This document shows, in pieces, positions 1 to 4,083 of a stretch of DNA of 6,671 nucleotides. Positions within the stretch are counted from its first letter, which is position 1, and the number at the start of each line of letters is the position of its first letter. Origin of the DNA: Acidobacteriota bacterium. Its GTDB lineage: Bacteria; Acidobacteriota; Terriglobia; UBA7540. The stretch is from contig PMYF01000146.1 of assembly GCA_003171295.1 (NCBI GenBank), positions 1-6,671 on the forward strand, given 5' to 3'. The notes beneath the pieces were generated by a model. That model was not told the DNA's origin. It did no database searches and worked only from the letters and a program-made list of their open reading frames with translations. The position numbers and the translations under genes were made by a program.

Positions 1-276
1 AAGTTCAACGCCTCGGTGTACATTTTGACGAAGGAAGAAGGCGGGCGGCATACGCCGTTTTTCAAGGGCTACCGGCCGCAGTTTTACTTTCGTACCACGG
101 ACGTGACGGGAGTGGCGCAGTTGCCGGCGGGGACGGAGATGGTGATGCCGGGCGACAACGTGACCTTGGAGATCGAACTGATCACGCCGATCGCGATGGA
201 GAAAGGGCTGCGCTTCGCGATCCGCGAAGGCGGCCACACCGTCGGCGCCGGTACGGTCGCGGAAATCTTGGCGTAA
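1..276 (+). CDS. tuf: Elongation factor Tu, C-terminal part (5' truncated by window edge)
   Basis: EF-Tu is the GTPase that delivers aminoacyl-tRNA to the ribosomal A site in the cytoplasm. The frame is open from base 1 and ends at TAA 274-276, giving the last 91 residues of a protein that is normally about 394-400 residues. The GTPase domain lies outside the window; what is visible is most of beta-barrel domain 3. It carries near-invariant segments such as GGRHTPFFKGYRPQFYFRTT (residues 14-33 of the fragment), EMVMPGDN and GLRFAIREGG, ending in VGAGTVAEILA. These segments form part of the tRNA T-stem and EF-Ts contact surface in known structures. A GTG at 16 could be read as a start, but homology runs upstream of it, so it is internal. 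The 59-base gap to rpmG holds no terminator, so co-transcription is likely. Confidence 0.97.
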   Translation, partial: KFNASVYILTKEEGGRHTPFFKGYRPQFYFRTTDVTGVAQLPAGTEMVMPGDNVTLEIELITPIAMEKGLRFAIREGGHTVGAGTVAEILA

Positions 277-335
277 GGCACTCAGCGACCAGCGGGACTT
301 AAGCGGAGCGCTAAACACTAAAGGCTCGGAGAGCG

Positions 336-485
336 ATGCGCGAAATCATTACATTGCAGTGCGGTGATTGCAAGAATCGCAACTATACCTCGACGAAGAA
401 CAAGAAGAAGAACCAGGACCGGCTGGAGCTGAAGAAGTTCTGCCGAACGTGCCGGCATCATACGGTCCATAAGGAAGTGAAGTAG
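336..485 (+). CDS. rpmG: 50S ribosomal protein bL33, zinc-binding (four-cysteine) form
   Basis: This is a 49-residue basic protein of the large ribosomal subunit, where bL33 sits near the E site. The ATG at 336 is followed by REIITLQCGDCKNRNYTST and the frame ends at TAG 483-485. Two CxxC pairs, C9/C12 (CGDC) and C36/C39 (CRTC), form the four-cysteine zinc ribbon of the 'C+' bL33 type. The lysine-rich stretch KNKKKN (21-26) and the C-terminal HHTVHKE are family typical. A purine-rich GGAGAG at 328-333 lies very close to the ATG, with AAGG at 321-324 as an alternative ribosome site. The place between tuf and tRNA-Trp/secE is the classic rpmG locus. The stop codon TAG falls at the edge of a heptad repeat, so the repeat may have supplied or shifted the gene's end. 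Confidence 0.95.
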   Translation: MREIITLQCGDCKNRNYTSTKNKKKNQDRLELKKFCRTCRHHTVHKEVK

Positions 486-579
486 GCAGTCGGCAGAAGG
501 CAGTAGGCAGCAGAAGGCCAATGATGGCGGGATTTCCGGGTTCGCTGCTTACCGCCTACTGCTTACTGGCGACTGGCTC
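485..579 (+). repeat. Heptad-periodic inverted repeat between rpmG and tRNA-Trp
   Basis: The left arm is four consecutive 7-mers: GGCAGTC (485-491), GGCAGAA (492-498), GGCAGTA (499-505) and GGCAGCA (506-512). The right arm is the same theme inverted: CTGCTTA (545-551), CCGCCTA (552-558), CTGCTTA (559-565), CTGGCGA (566-572) and the start of CTGGCTC (573-579). The arms pair imperfectly. CAGTAGGC at 501-508 is exactly complementary to GCCTACTG at 554-561, and CAGTCG at 487-492 to CGACTG at 570-575. No T-run follows, so an intrinsic terminator is unlikely. It could be a folded spacer in the tuf-rpmG-tRNA transcript or a dispersed repeat family. The function is unknown. Confidence 0.75.
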
Positions 580-582
580 TTT

Positions 583-658
583 AGGGGCGTCAGATTAACG
601 GCTAATCTGCCGGTCTCCAAAACCGGTCATGGGGGTTCAAGTCCCTCCGCCCCTGCCA
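583..658 (+). tRNA. tRNA-Trp (anticodon CCA), CCA end encoded
   Basis: This 76-base cloverleaf was read by hand. The acceptor stem AGGGGCG (583-589) pairs perfectly with CGCCCCT (648-654), followed by discriminator G655 and an encoded CCA (656-658). The anticodon stem CCGGT (610-614) pairs with ACCGG (622-626) around loop CTCCAAA, with anticodon CCA at 617-619 reading UGG. The T arm is GGGGG (631-635) with CCCTC (643-647) around TTCAAGT, including one G-U pair. The variable loop has 4 bases. The minimal D stem AGAT/ATCT (592-595/605-608) can extend to seven pairs (591-597/603-609), which is unusual. Discriminator G and the acceptor sequence match typical bacterial tRNA-Trp. Its place between rpmG and secE is a common arrangement. 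Confidence 0.96.
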
Positions 659-681
659 GATTCTAAGGTGTGAGGATGATG

Positions 682-710
682 TCCGGGAAGCGAAAAATCG
701 CTTGACCGGA
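682..710 (+). promoter_or_regulatory. Hairpin just upstream of secE, overlapping a candidate ribosome binding site
   Basis: TCCGG (682-686) pairs with CCGGA (706-710), and AAGCGA (688-693) pairs with TCGCTT (698-703), around an AAAA loop. G687 and GA 704-705 form a small internal loop. The 3' strand covers three bases of the GGAG (708-711) that lies ten bases before the secE ATG. A second purine run, GAGAG (713-717), stays outside the stem but is close to the ATG. The fold is visible directly; any effect on secE translation is inference. No T-run follows, so it is not a terminator. Confidence 0.45.
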
Positions 711-721
711 GCGAGAGCGAC

Positions 722-955
722 ATGGGCAATGAAGTCAGTATTCGGAAGAACGCCTGGGACCAGTTCCAGCAGTATGTTTCAGACGTGCGCGTCGAAATGA
801 AGCGCGTGACCTGGCCGGGGAAACAGGAGATTTATGGCACCACGGTCATGGTGATTTTGACGACGTTTCTCTTTGGGATCTACTTTTGGATCTGCGATCA
901 GGCTTTCTCGCACGCTGTGTCGAGCGCGCTGAAGTTCTTCCTGCATCGCGGCTGA
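722..955 (+). CDS. secE: Preprotein translocase subunit SecE (single-span form)
   Basis: SecE is the essential clamp subunit of the SecYEG protein-conducting channel in the inner membrane. The ORF encodes 77 residues. After a short polar N-terminus (1-17) comes the amphipathic, membrane-surface helix with the family signature EMKRVTWPGKQE (25-36). One hydrophobic span follows at about 39-60 (TTVMVILTTFLFGIYFWICD). The short C-terminus ends KFFLHRG. This is the one-helix SecE found in most bacteria, unlike the three-helix E. coli protein. The ATG at 722 has GGAG at 708-711. Nearby upstream ATGs at 676 and 679 are out of frame. nusG follows after 65 bases, the usual secE-nusG pairing. Confidence 0.96.
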   Translation: MGNEVSIRKNAWDQFQQYVSDVRVEMKRVTWPGKQEIYGTTVMVILTTFLFGIYFWICDQAFSHAVSSALKFFLHRG

Positions 956-1008
956 CGCAAATTTCCCACGAGCTGGGTGAAACATTGACGGAACAAGATC
1001 TCAACACC

Positions 1009-1014
1009 GGAAAG
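1009..1014 (+). promoter_or_regulatory. Ribosome binding site fixing the nusG start
   Basis: GGAAAG at 1009-1014 lies six bases before the ATG at 1021. The nusG frame stays open upstream to 886, inside secE, but the upstream codons show no NusG homology. This site together with the family N-terminus (AKNWYILHTYSG) marks 1021 as the true start. Confidence 0.7.
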
Positions 1015-1020
1015 ACGACC

Positions 1021-1551
1021 ATGGCTAAGAACTGGTACATCCTCCACACTTATTCCGGGTTTGAAAAGAAGGTCGCGGAGACCCTCAAGAGCCGCATTGA
1101 CGCCGAGGGGCTCACCGGGCTGTTTGGGGAGATCATGGTTCCCACCGAAGACGTCATCGAAATGCGCCAGGGGAAGAAGGTTGTTACCCCCAAGCTATTC
1201 TATCCGGGCTATGTGCTCGTCGAGATGGAGATGAACGACAACACCTGGCACATGGTGCGTTCCACTCCGCGCGTCACGGGATTCGTGGGCTCTGGACAGC
1301 GGCCTAGCCCTCTGAGCGCCGAGGAAGTTGATCGGATTGTTCACCGCGTGGTCGTGGCGTCCGAGCATCCCAAGCCCAAGCTGAAGTTCGATCGGGGCGA
1401 GAACGTGAAGATCACAGATGGGCCTTTTAAGGATTTCAATGGCGTTGTGGACGAGATCAACGAAGATCATTCCACTTTGCGAGTGATGGTGACGATTTTC
1501 GGACGCCAGACACCTGTGGAGTTGGATTTCTACCAGACAGAAAAGATCTAG
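1021..1551 (+). CDS. nusG: Transcription termination/antitermination factor NusG
   Basis: NusG binds the clamp and protrusion of RNA polymerase, suppresses pausing, and links polymerase to Rho or to ribosomal protein S10. The product has 176 residues, normal for the family (about 175-185). The NGN domain spans about 4-110, starting WYILHTYSGFEKKVAETLKS and including FYPGYVLVEMEMND (60-73) and the VRSTPRVTGFVG region (79-90). A charged linker (113-122) leads to the KOW domain at about 124-176, with GENVKITDGPFKDFNG (126-141) and the closing VELDFYQTEKI. No extra domain is inserted, unlike some NusG proteins. The start at 1021 is supported by homology and by GGAAAG at 1009-1014. Its polymerase contact partner rpoB lies downstream in this same cluster. 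Confidence 0.97.
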   Translation: MAKNWYILHTYSGFEKKVAETLKSRIDAEGLTGLFGEIMVPTEDVIEMRQGKKVVTPKLFYPGYVLVEMEMNDNTWHMVRSTPRVTGFVGSGQRPSPLSAEEVDRIVHRVVVASEHPKPKLKFDRGENVKITDGPFKDFNGVVDEINEDHSTLRVMVTIFGRQTPVELDFYQTEKI

Positions 1552-1564
1552 AGGTGCGGGCGCA

Positions 1565-1605
1565 GGCAGAACTGCTGCCCAGACTAAGGACGCCGCAACG
1601 CGGCG
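1565..1605 (+). promoter_or_regulatory. Two hairpins in the nusG–rplK gap; possible leader of the L11/L1 genes
   Basis: The 71-base gap contains two stems. GGCAG (1565-1569) pairs with CTGCC (1575-1579) around AACTG. CGCCGC (1591-1596) pairs with GCGGCG (1600-1605) around AAC. In many bacteria free L1 represses translation by binding an rRNA-like site in the mRNA leader of the rplK-rplA genes, and this is the expected position. I could not match the internal-loop bases of the known L1 site with confidence, so the regulatory role is inference. No T-run follows either stem. Confidence 0.35.
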
Positions 1606-1622
1606 GGTAAAGGTTAACGGTC

Positions 1623-2054
1623 ATGGCAAAACGAGTCACCGCAATGGTCAAGCTTCAGATTCCTGCGGGAAAGGCAACCCCCGCGCCGCCCGTGGGGCCG
1701 GCCTTGGGCCAGCACGGCGTGAACATCATGGATTTCTGCAAAGCCTTCAACGCCAAGACCTCAGCGAAGGATCAGGAAGGCTTGATCATTCCCGTGGTCA
1801 TCACGGTTTATCACGACCGAACTTTTGCCTTTGTGACCAAAACGCCTCCTGCCTCGATACTCTTGAAGCGCGCGGCGGGAGTGGCCAAGGGTTCTGGTGA
1901 GCCCAACCGTAACAAGGTTGGAAAGGTCACGGAAAAGCAGGTCGAGGAGATCGCCAAGTTGAAGCTGCCCGATCTGAATGCTCGAGGTTTGGCGGCGGCA
2001 GTTATGACGGTTAAAGGGACGGCGCGAAGTATGGGAATTGAAGTTGTCCCTTAA
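1623..2054 (+). CDS. rplK: 50S ribosomal protein uL11
   Basis: uL11 binds the GTPase-associated region of 23S rRNA at the base of the L7/L12 stalk and takes part in factor binding and stringent-response signalling through RelA. The product has 143 residues, standard length. The N-terminal domain (about 8-70) has the proline-rich thiostrepton-site segment PAGKATPAPPVGPALGQHG (14-32), with VNIMDFCKAFNAKT after it. The C-terminal rRNA-binding domain (about 75-143) includes TPPASILLKRAAG (74-86), the glycine/asparagine loop KGSGEPNRNKVG (89-100) and the closing signature MTVKGTARSMGIEV (128-141). AAAGG at 1609-1613 is the ribosome site. rplA follows after 73 bases. Confidence 0.98.
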   Translation: MAKRVTAMVKLQIPAGKATPAPPVGPALGQHGVNIMDFCKAFNAKTSAKDQEGLIIPVVITVYHDRTFAFVTKTPPASILLKRAAGVAKGSGEPNRNKVGKVTEKQVEEIAKLKLPDLNARGLAAAVMTVKGTARSMGIEVVP

Positions 2055-2062
2055 GACCAGGA

Positions 2063-2090
2063 CTCGAAGCCGGAAGCTCGAAATCCGAGG
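2063..2090 (+). repeat. Short heptad-periodic direct repeat in the rplK–rplA gap
   Basis: Four consecutive 7-mers share a purine-ended, CGA-centred pattern: CTCGAAG (2063-2069), CCGGAAG (2070-2076), CTCGAAA (2077-2083) and TCCGAGG (2084-2090). CTCGAA recurs exactly 14 bases apart. The array is degenerate and short, so chance is possible. It has the same 7-base period as the repeat between rpmG and the tRNA, but a different unit sequence. Confidence 0.4.
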
Positions 2091-2127
2091 GCAAGCCAGT
2101 TTCGATTTTTGATGTGGAGAAATAGGA

Positions 2128-2823
2128 ATGGCCAAAGTCGGAAAAAAATACGATGCGTCCGCCAAGCAGGTTGAAAAGCCCGCTTACACCCTGGCCGATG
2201 CCATGCCGTTGGTCAAAAAGGCGGCGTTCGCGAAGTTTGACGAAACCGTCGAACTCGCCATGCGATTGGGAGTTGATCCCAAACACGCGGACCAGATGGT
2301 GCGCGGAACGGTGGTTCTGCCCCACGGGCTGGGAAAGTTCAAGCGGGTGATCGTGATCGCTTCGGGCGACAAGGTACGGGAAGGCCGGGAAGCCGGCGCC
2401 GACGAATCCGGCGGCGACGACCTGGTCCAGAGGATCCAGGGCGGCTGGATCGATTTTGACGCCGTCGTTGCCACACCCGACATGATGAAGTCGGTCGGCA
2501 GGTTAGGCAAGGTGCTGGGGCCACGCGGGCTGATGCCTAACCCCAAGACGGGAACGGTCACGGTGGACGTAGCGCGCGCCGTCAAAGAAGTGAAGGCCGG
2601 AAAGGTGGAATTCCGCGTTGACAAGACTGGCATCATCCACTGCCCGGTGGGGAAAGTTTCCTTTGATGCTGGGAAGCTGGCTGAAAACGCCGGCGCGTTG
2701 ATTTCCAGCATTATCAAGGCCAAGCCCGCCTCGGCCAAGGGGAAGTACGTTCGAAGCATTGTGATTTCCTCTACGATGGGGCCGGGGGTTCCGATCGATC
2801 CGGCTTCGGTGGAAGCTGCCTAG
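2128..2823 (+). CDS. rplA: 50S ribosomal protein uL1
   Basis: uL1 forms the mobile L1 stalk next to the ribosomal E site and helps release deacylated tRNA. In many bacteria it also represses its own mRNA. The product has 231 residues, typical length. Domain I is built from the N- and C-terminal parts (about 1-68 and 160-231), with domain II between. Recognisable segments are FDETVELAMRLGVDPKHADQ (37-56), VRGTVVLPHGLGK (58-70), the PROSITE-like L1 signature LGPRGLMPNPKTGTVT (130-145), and EFRVDKTGIIHCPVGKVSF (161-179). The cysteine at 172 stands where threonine is common, with no clear consequence. GGAGA at 2116-2120 is well placed before the ATG. rplJ follows after only 30 bases. Confidence 0.98.
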   Translation: MAKVGKKYDASAKQVEKPAYTLADAMPLVKKAAFAKFDETVELAMRLGVDPKHADQMVRGTVVLPHGLGKFKRVIVIASGDKVREGREAGADESGGDDLVQRIQGGWIDFDAVVATPDMMKSVGRLGKVLGPRGLMPNPKTGTVTVDVARAVKEVKAGKVEFRVDKTGIIHCPVGKVSFDAGKLAENAGALISSIIKAKPASAKGKYVRSIVISSTMGPGVPIDPASVEAA

Positions 2824-2842
2824 CAAAATTATAGACGTCATT

Positions 2843-2848
2843 GAGGAG
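2843..2848 (+). promoter_or_regulatory. Ribosome binding site fixing the rplJ start
   Basis: GAGGAG lies five bases before ATG 2854. A possible GTG start at 2848 overlaps this site and would add only two residues, so 2854 is preferred. Confidence 0.75.
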
Positions 2849-2853
2849 TGCGC

Positions 2854-3390
2854 ATGGATCGGGAAGAAAAGAAGAAAGAAGCAGCGGTGTTGCACGAGGA
2901 ACTGATGAAGGCCCGTGGGATCATCCTGGCGGGTTTCCAGGGGATTACCGTGGCACAGGATTTTGAACTGCGCAAGAAAGTCGCCGGGGCGGGCGCCAAG
3001 TATAAGGTGGTCAAGAACAGCCTGATCGAACGCGCCGCGCAGGGGACCGGAGTCGAGCCGGTTGCAGGGAACCTTGCCGGAATGACCTCTCTGGCGCTCA
3101 CGGAAACGGACCCCGTGGCGCTTGCCAAGGCCTTGACCGAATACGCCAAGATCAATCCGCTCCTGACCTTTAAGTCCGGCGTAGTCGAGGGAAGGGTTGT
3201 TTCCCTGAAGGACATAAACGCACTTGCCACGCTTCCTTCTAAGGAAGAGTTGTTTTCGAAGGTTCTTTTCATGATCAATTCGCCGGCGCAACGCGTGGCC
3301 TCGACGCTGGCGGGAGTGGCCCGCAACCTTGCTTTCATCATTCAACAGGCCGTCAAGGAAAAGAAATTCCAGGAGGCGCCCGGCAGCTAA
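2854..3390 (+). CDS. rplJ: 50S ribosomal protein uL10
   Basis: uL10 anchors two or three L7/L12 dimers to 23S rRNA, forming the factor-recruiting stalk together with L11. The product has 178 residues, within the usual 165-180. The N-terminal rRNA-binding domain contains the helix MDREEKKKEAAVLHEELMKA (1-20), the strand GIILAGFQGITV (22-33), and the family motif YKVVKNSLIERA (50-61). A loop GNLAGMTSLAL (72-82) precedes ETDPVALAKALTEYAK. The C-terminal helix from about 134 (SKVLFMINSPAQRVASTLAG and onward to about 173) is the L12-dimer binding helix. The short distance from rplA leaves no room for the long L10 leader found in many bacteria. A GC-rich hairpin spans the stop codon. Confidence 0.97.
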   Translation: MDREEKKKEAAVLHEELMKARGIILAGFQGITVAQDFELRKKVAGAGAKYKVVKNSLIERAAQGTGVEPVAGNLAGMTSLALTETDPVALAKALTEYAKINPLLTFKSGVVEGRVVSLKDINALATLPSKEELFSKVLFMINSPAQRVASTLAGVARNLAFIIQQAVKEKKFQEAPGS

Positions 3391-3404
3391 CCGTCCGGGG
3401 CGCC
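3375..3404 (+). promoter_or_regulatory. GC-rich hairpin spanning the rplJ stop codon
   Basis: GGCGCCCGG (3375-3383) pairs with CCGGGGCGCC (3395-3404), giving nine pairs with one bulged G (3397). The 11-base loop holds the rplJ TAA (3388-3390). No T-run follows, so it is not a standard terminator. Position suggests a role in setting the L10 to L7/L12 output ratio or mRNA processing; this is inference. Confidence 0.45.
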
Positions 3405-3458
3405 GGGTCGTTCAGTTAGCCTTTAACGGAGTTCGATTACTGAGGAGGAAAAGGACGC

Positions 3459-3848
3459 ATGTCGGAACAGGTTGAGAAAATCGTCGAAGAAATTAAGGGC
3501 TTGTCTTTATTGGAGGCCGCGGATCTTGTCAAGCGGCTCGAAGAAGTCCTGGGTGTGTCTGCAGCCGCGGCTGCTCCCGTAGTTGTCGCGGGCGCGGCAG
3601 CAGGAGCCGCAGCAGGCGCTGCTCCCGCCGAGGAGCAGACGGAATTCACGGTTATCCTGACCGCCGTGGGAGCCAACAAGATCAACGTCATCAAAGCCGT
3701 CCGCGAGGTCACCAGCCTCGGACTGAAGGAAGCCAAAGATCTGGTCGATGGCGCCCCCAAGCCTATCAAAGAGGCTGTCTCCAAGGAAGAGGCGGAGAGC
3801 GTCCGGAAGAAGTTCACCGATGCTGGCGCTACCGTAGAAGTGAAATAA
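3459..3848 (+). CDS. rplL: 50S ribosomal protein bL12 (L7/L12)
   Basis: L7/L12 is the multi-copy stalk protein that recruits EF-Tu, EF-G and other GTPases and stimulates their GTP hydrolysis. The product has 129 residues, slightly above the usual 120-128. The N-terminal dimerisation and L10-binding domain is at about 1-33 (EKIVEEIKGLSLLEAADLVK at 6-25). The hinge at about 34-58 is extremely alanine/glycine-rich and longer than in E. coli, which accounts for the extra length. The C-terminal domain (about 61-129) has TEFTVILTAVGANKINVIKA (61-80) and LGLKEAKDLVDGAPKPIKE (88-106), the helix face that contacts translation factors. A strong GAGGAGG at 3442-3448 fits the need for several copies per ribosome. 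Confidence 0.98.
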   Translation: MSEQVEKIVEEIKGLSLLEAADLVKRLEEVLGVSAAAAAPVVVAGAAAGAAAGAAPAEEQTEFTVILTAVGANKINVIKAVREVTSLGLKEAKDLVDGAPKPIKEAVSKEEAESVRKKFTDAGATVEVK

Positions 3849-3856
3849 TCGTCCTC

Positions 3857-3920
3857 CCGCCAGGCCGCAGGGAAGCAGGTAGATTGGCCACGGCTCTTCC
3901 CTGAGCAGTTGGCCTGGTGG
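3857..3920 (+). promoter_or_regulatory. Long stem-loop in the rplL–rpoB gap
   Basis: The outer stem pairs CCGCCAGGCC (3857-3866) with GGCCTGGTGG (3911-3920), ten pairs including one G-U, and can add G3867-T3910. The inner stem pairs CAGGGAAG (3868-3875) with CTTCCCTG (3896-3903), eight pairs. A six-base bulge (3904-3909) separates them, and the apical loop is 3876-3895. No T-run follows. In E. coli the same gap holds an attenuator and an RNase III site that lower rpoBC expression relative to the ribosomal genes. The stem here could play the processing part of that role, by inference from position and shape. Confidence 0.5.
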
Positions 3921-4083
3921 CAAGGCTCTCACTCGCAAGTGGCACGGATGATCCCATGGACTGCTGGGCCATCGGTGGAACTTGGTTACATCCCCACCGG
4001 CCTGGTGTGCATCCATAGTGGTAAGGGCTCTGTGTCACCATTGTCCGAAAGATTTTTGAAACTTCAAGCAAGGAGCAAAAGGA
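3921..4083 (+). other. Remainder of the rplL–rpoB gap, non-coding and structured
   Basis: No convincing gene or promoter is seen. A second possible fold uses GGATG (3946-3950) with CATCC (4010-4014), enclosing CGGTGG (3973-3978) with CCACCG (3994-3999). AAGGAG at 4070-4075 is the rpoB ribosome site, eight bases before the ATG. A short frame starting at TTG 3909 overlaps the rpoB start and looks like chance. Confidence 0.5.

Noticed and set aside
985..990. TTGACG resembling a -35 box before nusG
   Set aside because: No -10-like sequence occurs at 16-18 bases downstream; that position is the nusG ribosome site.
886..1020. Upstream extension of the nusG frame into secE
   Set aside because: The extra 45 codons overlap secE, lack NusG similarity, and the ATG at 1021 has both a ribosome site and the family N-terminus.
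2101..2110. T-rich run before rplA as a terminator tail
   Set aside because: No stable GC-rich stem directly precedes it, and rplA needs read-through from rplK.
2848..2853. GTG start for rplJ at 2848
   Set aside because: It overlaps the GAGGAG ribosome site; ATG 2854 is correctly spaced.
2503..3345. 280-codon open frame on the minus strand across rplA and rplJ
   Set aside because: It runs antisense through two conserved ribosomal protein genes and the gap between them; its translation is low-complexity Arg/Gly/His-rich with no recognisable domain.
3982..4019. TTGGTT and CATAGT as a promoter pair before rpoB
   Set aside because: The spacing is about 26 bases, far from the usual 17, and both boxes are weak.
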